This document shows, in pieces, positions 24,706 to 34,333 of a stretch of 64,000 bases of DNA. Numbering within the stretch: position 1 is the first letter of the stretch; every line of letters starts with the position of its first letter. A program made the translations under genes and the position numbers. The DNA is from Sutterella sp047777475 (GTDB taxonomy: Bacteria > Pseudomonadota > Gammaproteobacteria > Burkholderiales > Burkholderiaceae_F), in contig JBKEET010000007.1 in NCBI GenBank assembly GCA_047777475.1, positions 37,897-101,896 on the forward strand. Direction: 5' to 3'. The notes below the pieces were generated by a model that worked only from the letters and a program-made list of their open reading frames with translations, ran no database searches and was not told the DNA's origin.

Positions 24706-25536
24706 TCAGTGCTTTGCTTCGGGGCGGTCGTAGTAGCCCGAGAGCTTTTCCATGATCGCAAAGCTCAGGCCCTGCATCGGCTCTCCGAAGGCGGCGCGAA
24801 GCCGCCCGCCCAGGGCGCGGACATCCGCTTCGGAAGCGCTCTTGAGCGAGCTTTTCTCGACGTGGAGCGCGGGCGTGACGCCGTCCGGGCAGCGGAGCCT
24901 GAAGCGGAGCGTGCGCCCGAAGGGATCGGCGGCGATGAAGTCCTCGGCCCTGGCGATAAGGGCGAGCTTCTTTTCGTCGGGCAGCATGCCGTAGGGGAAG
25001 CGCGTCAGCAGGCAGGGCCTTGCGGCCTGGTCGGGCCGCGGGAAGCCGAGCTCGCGGCCGATGCGCCGGATGTCGGGCTTGCCGATCTTCGCTTCGGCAA
25101 GCGGCGAGCGGATGCCAAGTTCAATGAGCGCCTTGCGCCCTGGGCGATAGACGCTGAGATCGGTGAGATTGGTGCCGTCGCAGAGCGGCTCGCCCCCGGC
25201 GCGGCGCTTGAGCTCGGTGAAAAGACCGCGCTTGCAGACGTAGCAGCGAAGCTTCCCGGCGCTCGCAAGCTCGGGAAGCGAGAGCGGCGAGAGGTCGATC
25301 ACTTCGGGCTCGAGCCCGAGCTCGCGCGCGCCGGCGATGGCCTCCTCGGTTTCGGAAGGCGCAATGTGCGGGCCCCTGACGTGAAAGAGCCGCACCTTAT
25401 AGCCGAGCCGCTTAGCGCTGAAGGCGAGGAAGCGGCTGTCGAGGCCGCCCGAATAGGCAATGGTCACCGTCCCGTGCGGGGCGGCCGCCGCGATGCGTTC
25501 GGCAAGCGCCGCGGGAAGTCCCTTCGCGTCAGTCAT
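24706..25536 (-). CDS. larE: LarE, sulfur insertion enzyme for the nickel-pincer cofactor
   Basis: A 276-residue PP-loop enzyme. LarE adds sulfur atoms to the pyridinium biscarboxylate precursor of the nickel-pincer nucleotide. The ATP motif is SGGLDS at residues 29-34. Cys98 and Cys101 form RCYVC, and Cys175 in ARPCLLTRFPYG sits where Lactiplantibacillus LarE has its sacrificial Cys176. Length is normal. It overlaps the larC stop by 8 bp and is last in the larB-larC-larE transcript. Confidence 0.93.
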   Translation of the reverse strand: MTDAKGLPAALAERIAAAAPHGTVTIAYSGGLDSRFLAFSAKRLGYKVRLFHVRGPHIAPSETEEAIAGARELGLEPEVIDLSPLSLPELASAGKLRCYVCKRGLFTELKRRAGGEPLCDGTNLTDLSVYRPGRKALIELGIRSPLAEAKIGKPDIRRIGRELGFPRPDQAARPCLLTRFPYGMLPDEKKLALIARAEDFIAADPFGRTLRFRLRCPDGVTPALHVEKSSLKSASEADVRALGGRLRAAFGEPMQGLSFAIMEKLSGYYDRPEAKH

Positions 25537-26287
25537 CGTTTTCCTCGGTCAACGGCGTGCCCGCAATAAAGAGCGTGCCGTTCGGAACGCCCTCGAAAAC
25601 ATGATCGGTGAAAACGGTCGCCTTGGCCGTGACCGTCATCTTCGGCCAGCCGCCGAAGCGGGCGCCGAGGCCGCGCAGCAGCGCGAGGCCCGTCGGCGTG
25701 ACGGGCTCGCCTTCGCCCGCCCAGGGGCGCACGGCCACGCCTTCGAGCATGGCAAAGAGCGCCGGCGCCGGATAGGGCACCGCGCCGTGCGCGCACAGCA
25801 CCGTCGAGTCTGTCATCGGGATCGGGCTCGCGGAAAGCCGCACGCCGCCGAGCCTCGTGAGAAACTCGGCGATGAGGCCGACGGCGAGGATGTTGGCCAT
25901 GCGGCCGACTTCGTGGAAATGGACGTCCTCGAGGTCGATGCCGTGCACGGCGGCCTCGGCCCGGCCGAGCACGTTCCAGACGGCGTCCGCCTTGGCGCGG
26001 GCCGCGGCGGAAAGGCCCGATTTGTCATAGATCGCGGCGATGTCGGAGAGGTGGCGGTGAACATGCTCGTGCGGCGCCTCGATGCGGCAGCGCCAGCCGC
26101 CGATGCCGCTGACCGAAGCGGGGCCGAAGGCGACGGCGGCGTCGATGCCGGGGAAAAGGCGGTTCAGCACGGCGGTGGCCGTGCCGCCGCTTTGCCAGGT
26201 GAGCGCCAGGATGCCGCCCAAGAAGGCGGCGGCGTTGAAGCCCGCGTGGATGCGGACGGTAAGAAGCGTCGGTTTTTCTTCGTTCAT
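25529..26287 (-). CDS. larC: LarC, N-terminal (LarC1-like) part only
   Basis: A 252-residue protein matching the N-terminal half of LarC, the CTP-dependent nickel insertase. Blocks seen are RIHAGFNAAAFLGGILAL, HVHRHLSDIAAIYDKSGLS, GRAEAAVHGIDLEDVHFHE, ILAVGLIAEFLTRLGG and GEGEPVTPTGLALLR. Full LarC proteins are about 400 residues, with a C-terminal LarC2 domain that binds CTP. Here the frame stops after a degenerate version of the first domain, and larE starts 8 bp earlier, leaving no room for LarC2. The N-terminal segment that usually reads DxxxGxxGDM is RIHAGFNAAAF, so acidic residues are missing there. Either a shortened functional form or a decayed one. Confidence 0.85.
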   Translation of the reverse strand: MNEEKPTLLTVRIHAGFNAAAFLGGILALTWQSGGTATAVLNRLFPGIDAAVAFGPASVSGIGGWRCRIEAPHEHVHRHLSDIAAIYDKSGLSAAARAKADAVWNVLGRAEAAVHGIDLEDVHFHEVGRMANILAVGLIAEFLTRLGGVRLSASPIPMTDSTVLCAHGAVPYPAPALFAMLEGVAVRPWAGEGEPVTPTGLALLRGLGARFGGWPKMTVTAKATVFTDHVFEGVPNGTLFIAGTPLTEENDD

Positions 26288-26297
26288 GGTGACTTTC

Positions 26298-26978
26298 TCA
26301 TTTCTGCTGCGCGCCGCGGGCCTCTTCGAGGAGCCGGAGCACGCGGGCCGCGGCGCAGGCGGCGCCGTAGCCGTTGTCGACGTTGAAGACGGCGATGCCG
26401 GGCGCGCAGGAGGCGAGCATGCTGCGGAGCGCCGTGAGGCCCTGTTCGCAGACGCCGTACCCGACGGAGGTCGGCACGGCAAAGATCGGCCTGCCGTAAA
26501 GGCCGCCCAGGACCGTGGCGAGTGCCGCGTCCATGCCGGCGACCGCGATCACGGCGTCGTACTTTGCGATTTCGGGGAGCGCTTCCTCGATGCGCCAGAG
26601 GCCGGCGACGCCGCAGTCTTCAAAGAGGCGGCACTCCCAGCCGAGGTAGGCGAGGGTGCGCGCGGCCTCGTGCGAGACGAAGCCGTCGGCCGTGCCGGCC
26701 GAAACCACTGCGGCGCGCGCCAGCCGGTGCGGCGGGCAGGTGCGGTGCCAGGCCGTGCGCGAAAGGGGATCAAAGTCGTAGAGCGCCTGCAGCGCGTCGG
26801 GCAGGCGCCGGAAAACCGCCTCGTCGATGTGCGTGAAGAGGATCGCCTTTTCCTTGTCGTCGGCGAAGCGCTCGAAAAGCGAGAGCAGGGCGTCGAAAGG
26901 CTTGTGCTCGCAGAAGACGGCCTCGGGGAGCCCGATGCGCGCCTCGCGCGCGATGTCAAAGCGGATGTTGTCAGGCAT
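26298..26978 (-). CDS. larB: LarB, pyridinium-3,5-biscarboxylate mononucleotide synthase
   Basis: A 226-residue AIR-carboxylase-like protein. LarB carboxylates and hydrolyses NaAD, the first step of nickel-pincer nucleotide synthesis. Matching blocks are FDIAREARIGLPEAVFCEHK, VVSAGTADGFVSHEAARTL, DAVIAVAGMDAALATVLGGL, VPTSVGYGVCEQGLTALRSM and VFNVDNGYGAACAA. Start taken at MPDNI. It lies 10 nt upstream of larC but is separated from larA by a strong terminator. Confidence 0.93.
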   Translation of the reverse strand: MPDNIRFDIAREARIGLPEAVFCEHKPFDALLSLFERFADDKEKAILFTHIDEAVFRRLPDALQALYDFDPLSRTAWHRTCPPHRLARAAVVSAGTADGFVSHEAARTLAYLGWECRLFEDCGVAGLWRIEEALPEIAKYDAVIAVAGMDAALATVLGGLYGRPIFAVPTSVGYGVCEQGLTALRSMLASCAPGIAVFNVDNGYGAACAAARVLRLLEEARGAQQK

Positions 26979-27080
26979 AGGGATATCTTGCTCGCTTTTA
27001 AATCTTTTCGATCTTAGCACGCAGGACGCCGGTAAACGGCAATTGCCTGCGGCTCAGGGAGAATCAGCCAATAGATCGAG

Positions 27081-27118
27081 AAAAAAGCGCTCCGCGCCGA
27101 AGGGGCTGCGGAGCGCTT
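27081..27118 (-). terminator. Terminator of larA
   Basis: On the minus strand GCGCTCCGC, 12-nt loop, GCGGAGCGC and six T. Hence larBCE either depend on read-through or have their own promoter in the ~100 nt gap. Confidence 0.9.
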
Positions 27119-27136
27119 CCCGGTAAAAGGCCGGCG

Positions 27137-28417
27137 TCAGTCTTCGACGCGCGGGACCGTGAGGCTGCCTTCCGGCATCAGGATGATGCTCGGGTGCTCG
27201 CCCACGTAGCCCTTGGCGATTTCAAGCGCTTCCTCGACCGTATCGACGGCGCCCGAAAAGAGCATCGTCTTCGCGAGCTCGCGGTCAAGGCGGGTCACGA
27301 GGATGAAGTGCGCCTTGCGGATCGGGCGGGTGATGGCGAACGCCTTGTTGGCGCCGATCTGGAAGTTTTCCTCGAGCTCCTTCTTAATGGCCTCGGGGGT
27401 CTTCAGGCGGCGGAAGGTCTCTTCGAGGACCTTGGAGCCCGAGCCTTCCTCGCAGTCGGCGAGCAGGATCACCGTGCCGCCCTTGCGCACGGCGCAGGCG
27501 GCGTTGTCCATCGTCTTCTGCATCTGGTAGACGTTGATGTCCTTCGGGTAGCCGCCGCAGGAGGCGATCACGAGGTCGGCCTCCTTCGGGATCACGCAGC
27601 CGTAAACCTGGTCGACGAACTTGCAGGCTTCCTTGTGCGCGGCGATGTAGTCGCCCGCGAACATGCGCAGGAACTGGTGCTTGGCGTTGAGAATGGCGTT
27701 GAAGAGGAAGAGCGAGCGGCCCTTTGCAAAGAGCGCGACGCCTTCCATCTGGTCTTCGTAGACGGGGTTGCCGACCGTCTTGCCGAGGCCGGCGTGCTCG
27801 TCGAGCATGAAGCTGTGGTTGACGCGCACCGTCTCCATCGCGGCGCAGCCGGGCAGCACCGCCTTGCGGCCGCCGCCGTAGCCGGCGAAGTAATGGTGCA
27901 CGATCGTGCCCGTCAGGATGACGTGGTCGACGTTGCAGATCTCCTTGTTGAGCCACACCGGCGTGCCGCGCGAGGTGGTGCCGAAATACTGGAAGTCCTC
28001 GGTCTTGGTGGCGATGCTGTTGAACATGCGCAGGCGCGAGGCGACGTCCTTGCCGACGGCCGCGACCATTTCCTCGTGCGTCATCGGGCGGTGCGTGCCG
28101 AGCGAGAAGACGATCTTCATGTCCTCGTCCTTCACGCCGAGGCGGTTCATCTCGTCGACGAGCACGGGCATGAAGTCAAAGCTGTTCGCCACGCGGGTCG
28201 GGTCGTTGCAGATGAAGGCGACGGTGTCGCCGGGCTTGACGATGTCGTCGAGCGACGGGCAGCCGATCGGGTGGCGGATCGCGTCGAGCACGCCGCCCTT
28301 GATGTCCTTCATCACGGGGTAATCGGCCGTGCGCACTTCCTTGATCACCAGGTCTTCGTCGATCGAAAACTTCTTGCGGCCGCGGCCGTAGGCGAAGTCG
28401 TATTCCTTCATTGCCAT
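27137..28417 (-). CDS. larA: LarA family nickel-pincer racemase/epimerase
   Basis: A 426-residue LarA homologue. LarA uses the nickel-pincer nucleotide to move hydride at a hydroxy acid such as lactate. Key regions are PTRVANSFDFMPVLV, SLGTHRPMTHEEM (histidine of the active site), HHYFAGYGGGRKAVLPGCA (histidines and the cofactor-attaching lysine in GGRKA), VIASCGGYPKDINVYQMQK and GGTVILLADCEEG. Relatives act on different 2-hydroxyacids, so lactate is an assumption. It is a single transcript upstream of the cofactor genes larB, larC and larE. Unusual is only the short LarC nearby. Confidence 0.9.
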   Translation of the reverse strand: MAMKEYDFAYGRGRKKFSIDEDLVIKEVRTADYPVMKDIKGGVLDAIRHPIGCPSLDDIVKPGDTVAFICNDPTRVANSFDFMPVLVDEMNRLGVKDEDMKIVFSLGTHRPMTHEEMVAAVGKDVASRLRMFNSIATKTEDFQYFGTTSRGTPVWLNKEICNVDHVILTGTIVHHYFAGYGGGRKAVLPGCAAMETVRVNHSFMLDEHAGLGKTVGNPVYEDQMEGVALFAKGRSLFLFNAILNAKHQFLRMFAGDYIAAHKEACKFVDQVYGCVIPKEADLVIASCGGYPKDINVYQMQKTMDNAACAVRKGGTVILLADCEEGSGSKVLEETFRRLKTPEAIKKELEENFQIGANKAFAITRPIRKAHFILVTRLDRELAKTMLFSGAVDTVEEALEIAKGYVGEHPSIILMPEGSLTVPRVED

Positions 28418-28576
28418 TTCGTCATTCTCCTCTGCACAGATTTTCTTCGGGCGGGCGCGGGCGCAGAGCCCCGCCCCCGCCGGGTCAGCCTTCCATTATA
28501 AGTTCGGCCCGCAGGCGGACCTGCAGGCCGAAGGGTTAAGGGCAGGGCATTTCCTGCCCGAGGCCAAAGGGCTTTC

Positions 28577-31500
28577 TCAGTCGAACTCGAACTTGTAGAT
28601 CAGGTTGATGACCTGGTTGACGCCCGAGACGGCTTCGACGTAGAGCTTCGGCATCAGGCGATAGCGGATCGTGAGCGTCGAGACCGGGTCGAAGAGCCCG
28701 ACGCCGTACTTCACCTGCAGGCCCGGCAGCACGTAGCCGCTCACCTGGGCCTGGGAGCTGTCGCCCGAGCCCGCGGTGTCGACCGCGAGGCCGCGGATGC
28801 CGATCGCGTCGCCGATCGAGCTTACGATGCCGCCCGTCGAGGCAAGCCCCATGGTGATCAGCGCCGAGGTCATGGCGTTCGAGGAGTCCGATTCCTCGTC
28901 GAGGCCGTGGCCCGTCGTGAGGTAGGAAAGGGCGGCCTGCTGCGACATGGCGGGATCCGAGAAGATCTCCGCCTTCGGGCGCTTGGCCGTGCCCGTCACG
29001 CGGAGGCCGGCGACGACGTCGTCCTCGACGGCCTCGGGGTTGCGGATGGCTTCGATGTTGAGCACGGGCGCGGAGACCGGGCCCGTGAACTGCACCTCGC
29101 CCTTCCTCACGACGAGGTCCTGGCCGTAGGCGTGGAAGCGGCCGGCCGGGATCGTGATGGTGCCGGAAAGGCCGAGGCCCTTGCCGTTTTCGATGACCTT
29201 GAGGAGGCCTTCGAGGCGTCCCCTGAAGCCGTAGGCGCGCACGCGGACTTCCTTGCCGATGCGGATGATGAGGTTGCTCTTGATGCGCATCGGCGGGCCC
29301 TTGACTTCCTTGGGCTGCAGGTCGTCGCCGAGCATCACCTCGTCCTCGGAGACGGAGACGGCCGAGGGCGGCAGGTCCTCGACTTCGATCGTCGCCTTCG
29401 GGATGTTCACTTCGCCCGCGAGGCTCAATGCATCGGGAGCGGCTTCGGCCGTCACGTCGGGCGAGACGGTCACCGAAGCGAGCGAGGGCACCGTGACGGT
29501 GATGCTGTCGCCCTTGGCGCGCACCCGCGCGAGCCATGCGGCCGGATCGTGCCAGTCCGCGTCGCCCGTGATGTCGAGCCGGCCGCCTGCGGTCACGATG
29601 GCGCCGTCGAGCTCGGATTTCTGTCCCGAGAAGCGGACGCGCACGTCGGAAGGCTTCATGTCGATCGGCATCAGGCCTTCGTAGAGGCGAAGCCCCTCGG
29701 CGCGGATTTCTCCGTTGAGCTGCGGGGCCGTGAGGTCGCCGCCGAAATTCACGGTGCCGTTCACCCTGCCGCTCGTCTTTTCGCCGGTGGGCATGAGCGC
29801 CGAGAGCATCGAGAGGTCGAATCCGGAGAGCCCGAGCGAGCCCGAGAGGGCGCGCTTGCCGAGCGGGTCGTTCACTTCGGCGCGAAGCGCGACGGTGCCG
29901 TTGCCCCGCACGGCGGCGTCGGCCCCGGCCTCGATCTTCCCGCCCGCCGTCGAGGCGGTGAGCGCGAGCTTCGAAAAGTCAAACGTCAGCGGCTTGCGGT
30001 CGCCCTCGCCCGACTTCGTCGCGCGCACGCCTTCGCCCGAAAAGGCGGCGTGCAGCGTCGGGAGCTTTTCCTTGGCGGTGTTCCAGCTCATGTCCGCATT
30101 GCCGGAGAAGCGGCCCGCGACCTTGAGGCCTTCGGGTACGAACTGCTTGAACATGGCCGTGTCGAGGCGCCGGAGCGCGACTGCGGCCGAAATGATCTCG
30201 CCCGCGTGCAGGGGCTTCGTGAAGCAGACTTCCGCATTGGGGTTCTGCCAGCAGTGCTCGGAGAGCGTGACCGCCGCGGGCGAGGCCGTGAAATCGGCCT
30301 TCGCGGCCGACGTCTGCCGGAAGGGTCCGACCGGCGTGTCGGCGTAAGCCTTCGAGAGCGTGCCCGCCCAGTGCATCTTCGCCATGTCGAGCGCGCCCTG
30401 GAGCGTGAGGCCCGCCGAGACGGGCGAGCCCTTGGCCGAGACGCTGAGCGTATGGTTCGCGTCGGTGCCTTTGAAGCTCACGTCGGCCTTGTCGATCTTC
30501 ATGCCCGAGGCGTCGACGCCGTTCGCGGCGAGCGTGAGATCGGCCGCGAAGTGCTTCATCTCGGAAAGCGAAGCCTTGCCGCGGAGCGCGGCGTGCGCCA
30601 CGGAAGCCGCTTCGCCCCAGCCGGTGCGGTTTGCCTCGATGTCGGCTTCGAGCGCGGGCGACTGCGCCGTGCCCGTGATGTGCGCATTACCCTTGACCGA
30701 CCCGAAGAGCTCGGGGAGGAACCCGTTGCGCAGGTTCGGCGCATCGATGCCGGCCTTGAGGTCGAGCGCTTTTTCGGAAAGGGTGCCCGTCACCCTGACG
30801 CTGTTCGCGCCGAGCTTGGCGACGAGCTCCGGAATATTGGCGTTGAGCGGGCTCTGTGCATCGGCGCTGCCCTTGAGTGAAAGCGTCTCCTTGCCGAGCG
30901 CGGCCTTGAGGTCGACGCCGTCGGCCTTGGCTTTCCAGGCGGTGCCCTTGAGCTCTCCCGAGACGAGCGCCGTGCCGCCGATCACGGCGGGCAGCGACGG
31001 CACGAAGGGCTTGAGCTGCAGCTTCTTCAGGTCGGTCTTGAGATCCCAGGTGATCGCATCGGCCCAGCCGAGCCTGCCGCTGACAAGGCCGCTGCCCTCG
31101 GCGGCGTCGACCTTGAGCGATTCCAGCTCAAAGCCTTCGAGCGTGCCGCTGCCCTTAAGCTTGGCCGTCGCCGCGGGAACGCCTTCGGCATGGGCGGTGA
31201 CGCCCGCGTTGAGCTGGTAGCTGCGCGCCGAGCCGGTAAGGGTGAGCGCGATCCCCTTGAGCTCGGTCTTTGCTTCGCCCGCCTTCGGGGCGGGCGGCCA
31301 GACGAAGCCGTCGGAGGCGACCTCGAGCGAGAGCGGGAGGCCCGCCGTCGCGAGCTCGGTGCCGGCGCTCACCTTGGCGGGCAGCGCGCCGCTGCTCTGC
31401 GCGGCAAGCGAGAGCTTGCCGAGGAGCTCGCCCGAGATGTCGGCTGCAATCTTTTCGCCTTCGAGCGGCGCGATGCCGAGCGTGCCCGAAGCTTTGAGCG

Positions 31501-32356
31501 CGAGCGGCCAGCGGCCGCTGAGATCGGCCGTGCCGCTCACTTCGGCCGAGCCCTGCGGGAGCGAGGCGGCGAGCTTTTCAATCGTTACCTTGTTCCCGAT
31601 GAGCGATCCCGCGAGCTCAAGCGACTGCACTTCGAGCGGCGTGCCGCCCCTGAGCGCAAAGTCTTCGGCGCTGAAGCCCTCGATTCTGGCGTCGACCGGG
31701 ATGCTGATCACGGGCAGTTCGCTTAAGAGCGGCTTCGAGAAGATCGCGGTAAGCGTCTTGCCGAGCGGCTCGCTCTGCGCGGGCTTTGGGTCGGGTTCCT
31801 TCGGCGAGGGCGGCAGCGTCACCGAAGAATGCTTGAGCGCGGTCTTGCCGAGCGTGATGAGGCGCCCTTCCCAGGATGCCGACGAGGTGAAGCTCTGCAG
31901 CTCCGCCTTGATGCCGTCGGCGCTCACGCGGATGTTTTCCAGCGTCAGTTTGTCGAGCGCGATCGGCAGCGGCGCCTTGAGTTCGGTGATCGGCGCGGAA
32001 GGCTGCTCGGGCTCGGGCGAGGGCGTCATCTTCGCCGTTTCGATGTCGGCGCTCGCGTCCTTGAGCGTGACGTCGGTGATGCGAAGCTTCTTGTCCCGGA
32101 GAGCGCTCTTGTCGATGCCGAGGTGGACGCTCTCCGCATTGACGAGCACGCCCGGCATTTCGTAGCGCACGCCGCTGAGCGTGAGGTCGAAGACCCAGCC
32201 CTTGGCCTCCCTGACGGTGAGGCCGGGCACGTAAGGGATGGCCTGGCGGATGAGGAACTGCTGCCCGGTTTCGGTGAGCAGCAGGACGCCGGCGGCCGCG
32301 GCAATCAGCACGAGGCCGCCGGCGGAGAACGCAATGATTTTTTTCGTGCGCGTCAT
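28577..32356 (-). CDS. tamB: TamB, inner-membrane AsmA-like translocation factor
   Basis: A 1259-residue TamB protein, which bridges the periplasm and works with TamA in outer-membrane protein insertion and/or phospholipid transport. A single N-terminal anchor (KKIIAFSAGGLVLIAAAAGV) is followed by a long series of repetitive beta strands rich in Gly, Ala, Ser and Leu (repeated patterns of the type LxGxLxL). The C-terminal DUF490 domain holds RGLAVDTAGSGDSSQAQVSGYVLPG and ends VSGVNQVINLIYKFEFD. Size fits the family. Start overlaps the tamA stop by 4 bp (ATGA). Confidence 0.95.
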   Translation of the reverse strand: MTRTKKIIAFSAGGLVLIAAAAGVLLLTETGQQFLIRQAIPYVPGLTVREAKGWVFDLTLSGVRYEMPGVLVNAESVHLGIDKSALRDKKLRITDVTLKDASADIETAKMTPSPEPEQPSAPITELKAPLPIALDKLTLENIRVSADGIKAELQSFTSSASWEGRLITLGKTALKHSSVTLPPSPKEPDPKPAQSEPLGKTLTAIFSKPLLSELPVISIPVDARIEGFSAEDFALRGGTPLEVQSLELAGSLIGNKVTIEKLAASLPQGSAEVSGTADLSGRWPLALKASGTLGIAPLEGEKIAADISGELLGKLSLAAQSSGALPAKVSAGTELATAGLPLSLEVASDGFVWPPAPKAGEAKTELKGIALTLTGSARSYQLNAGVTAHAEGVPAATAKLKGSGTLEGFELESLKVDAAEGSGLVSGRLGWADAITWDLKTDLKKLQLKPFVPSLPAVIGGTALVSGELKGTAWKAKADGVDLKAALGKETLSLKGSADAQSPLNANIPELVAKLGANSVRVTGTLSEKALDLKAGIDAPNLRNGFLPELFGSVKGNAHITGTAQSPALEADIEANRTGWGEAASVAHAALRGKASLSEMKHFAADLTLAANGVDASGMKIDKADVSFKGTDANHTLSVSAKGSPVSAGLTLQGALDMAKMHWAGTLSKAYADTPVGPFRQTSAAKADFTASPAAVTLSEHCWQNPNAEVCFTKPLHAGEIISAAVALRRLDTAMFKQFVPEGLKVAGRFSGNADMSWNTAKEKLPTLHAAFSGEGVRATKSGEGDRKPLTFDFSKLALTASTAGGKIEAGADAAVRGNGTVALRAEVNDPLGKRALSGSLGLSGFDLSMLSALMPTGEKTSGRVNGTVNFGGDLTAPQLNGEIRAEGLRLYEGLMPIDMKPSDVRVRFSGQKSELDGAIVTAGGRLDITGDADWHDPAAWLARVRAKGDSITVTVPSLASVTVSPDVTAEAAPDALSLAGEVNIPKATIEVEDLPPSAVSVSEDEVMLGDDLQPKEVKGPPMRIKSNLIIRIGKEVRVRAYGFRGRLEGLLKVIENGKGLGLSGTITIPAGRFHAYGQDLVVRKGEVQFTGPVSAPVLNIEAIRNPEAVEDDVVAGLRVTGTAKRPKAEIFSDPAMSQQAALSYLTTGHGLDEESDSSNAMTSALITMGLASTGGIVSSIGDAIGIRGLAVDTAGSGDSSQAQVSGYVLPGLQVKYGVGLFDPVSTLTIRYRLMPKLYVEAVSGVNQVINLIYKFEFD

Positions 32357-34101
32357 AGCTCGGCTCCGATGCCGATGTAAATGTTGAGGTCGCTGCCGCC
32401 GATGCTGTTGGCCGGGCAGGCGAGGTCAAGCTTGACGGGGCCGACGGGCGAGTTCCAGCGCACGCCGAAGCCGACGCCTTTCTTCCAGTCGCTGTTGGCA
32501 AAGCCGTTGACGGCCTCGCCCACGTCGAGGAAGACCGCGCCCCACCAGTCGCCGTGGACCTTGTACTGGTACTCGGCCGAGGCGGTGAGCAGGCTCGTGG
32601 CGCCGGTGAGATAGCCGTTGGAGTCGCGCGGCGAGACCTTCTTGTAGTCGTAGCCGCGGATGCTGCGGTCGCCGCCGGCGAAGAAGCGCATGTCAGGCGG
32701 CAGCCTGTCGAACTTGCTCGACTTGATGTAGCCGACGTTGCCGCGGAAGACGAAGCGGTGCTTCTGCTTCAGGGTGCGGATCCACACGTGCTGCGCCGAG
32801 ACCGAGACGAAATCGACGTCGGAGAGCACCTTCTGCGTGCCGGCCGAAATCGAGTAGATCTGCGAGTCGCCCCAGGTCGGCATGGTGCCGCCCCGCGAGC
32901 GCGTGCGCGCAATGGTGAAGGTCGGGTAGAGCAGTTCGGTCGTGCCCGTCATCGCGCCCTGCGTGAAGTGGTCGTGCGACCAGTTGAGGCTGATCGTGCG
33001 CTTCCAGCCGGAAGAGAACTCCCAGTGGCGCGCCACCGAGAAGATGCCGCGGTCGCTTTCCGTATCGTTGAGGTCGGTGTGCTTGAAGCCGCCGTTGATG
33101 GTCCAGTACTCCTCGAACGGGTTGTCGAGGCGCGGGATCTTGTAGGAAAGGTTGAGCTGCGGGTCCTTGGAGTTGATCTGCGTCGTGGCCGAGAAGCTGT
33201 GGCCGCGGCGGTTCACCCAGGGCTTCTTCCAGACGACCTTGGCGCTCGGGCCGATGTCGGAGGAAAAGCCGATGCTCGTCTCGACCGAGTTGGCCTTCTT
33301 CGGCGAGACTTCGGCGTTGAGCGGCAGCTCGCGATCTTCGCTCTTTCGCGCCTCGTCGAAGTCGGGCGCGAGCACCACCGTCGTGAACCAGCCCATGGAG
33401 GACATGCGCTGGCTGAACTCGGCGAGCTTGTCGGCGCTGTAGTAGTCGCCTTCCTTGAAAGGCTTCATGTTGTCGAGAAAGCGCGTGTCGATCTGCGAGC
33501 CGGTGTAGGTCACCTTGCCGAACCGAAAGCGCTTGCCCGTGTCGTAATTGAGCGTCCAGTAGGCCTCGTGCCGGGAGAGCGCGACGCCCAGGCGGCTTGT
33601 CTTGAATTCGCCGTCGAAGTAGCCCCAGCGCTGCGCCTCGTCAGTCAGGTCGCCCTTGAACGAGGTGTAAAGGCCGTGGTTGAGCACGTCGCCTTTTTTC
33701 GGCAGCCGCTTGAAGAAAGGCGCGAAGACCTTGTCGTCCTTGCCCGGGCCCGAGAGCGTGAGCTTCGCATCGGCGATCAGCACCGGCTCGCCCTTGTCGA
33801 CGGTGACGACGAGCTTTTTGCCGGTGTCGCTCCCGCTCACTTTGAAAGAGCTTTTCGGCTGGTAGTAGCCGAGCGGGCGCAGGCCGAGGCGCACTGCCGT
33901 CTCAATGCGGGCGTGGTAGCCCTGCGTGTCGAGCACGCCGTCCTTCATGAGCGGACCGAGATTGGCTTCGACGTTGCTCAGCAGATCGCCCTTGAGGCCT
34001 TCGATCTGAAGCGGCAGCCGCTTCGGCTCGTCGGCCGCCTGCGAGCTGAGCGCAGCGGCGAGCAGTGCTGCGGCAGTGAGACGTCTGACTGTTAATCGCA
34101 T
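32353..34101 (-). CDS. tamA: TamA, Omp85 family outer-membrane translocation protein
   Basis: A 582-residue Omp85-family protein. A signal peptide (RLTAAALLAAALSSQA-AD) is followed by three POTRA-like domains and a C-terminal 16-stranded barrel. The Omp85 motif region is RFFAGGDRSIRGYDYKKVSP (the conserved RGY), and the last strand ends LNIYIGIGAEL with the pattern expected of an outer-membrane barrel. It is translationally coupled to tamB. No sign of damage. Confidence 0.95.
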   Translation of the reverse strand: MRLTVRRLTAAALLAAALSSQAADEPKRLPLQIEGLKGDLLSNVEANLGPLMKDGVLDTQGYHARIETAVRLGLRPLGYYQPKSSFKVSGSDTGKKLVVTVDKGEPVLIADAKLTLSGPGKDDKVFAPFFKRLPKKGDVLNHGLYTSFKGDLTDEAQRWGYFDGEFKTSRLGVALSRHEAYWTLNYDTGKRFRFGKVTYTGSQIDTRFLDNMKPFKEGDYYSADKLAEFSQRMSSMGWFTTVVLAPDFDEARKSEDRELPLNAEVSPKKANSVETSIGFSSDIGPSAKVVWKKPWVNRRGHSFSATTQINSKDPQLNLSYKIPRLDNPFEEYWTINGGFKHTDLNDTESDRGIFSVARHWEFSSGWKRTISLNWSHDHFTQGAMTGTTELLYPTFTIARTRSRGGTMPTWGDSQIYSISAGTQKVLSDVDFVSVSAQHVWIRTLKQKHRFVFRGNVGYIKSSKFDRLPPDMRFFAGGDRSIRGYDYKKVSPRDSNGYLTGATSLLTASAEYQYKVHGDWWGAVFLDVGEAVNGFANSDWKKGVGFGVRWNSPVGPVKLDLACPANSIGGSDLNIYIGIGAEL

Positions 34102-34333
34102 GGGATTCCGAACTCTTTATGCCGAGGCACTCGGACAAAAAATCGAAATTAATTATTTGAATGAAAGTTTATATCAACTGCGCTGCGGACTCTGTGTCCG
34201 GGCATAAGAAAGCGGCATGAAATAAAAGGGACTTTTGCGCCGGAAAGCCTGCCCGCGGGCCGCGTTGAAAAAGCTCGGAATATAAAGAAATGTTAAGAAA
34301 GATGATTTGCAGAAAAAAATAAAGAAAACGCGG

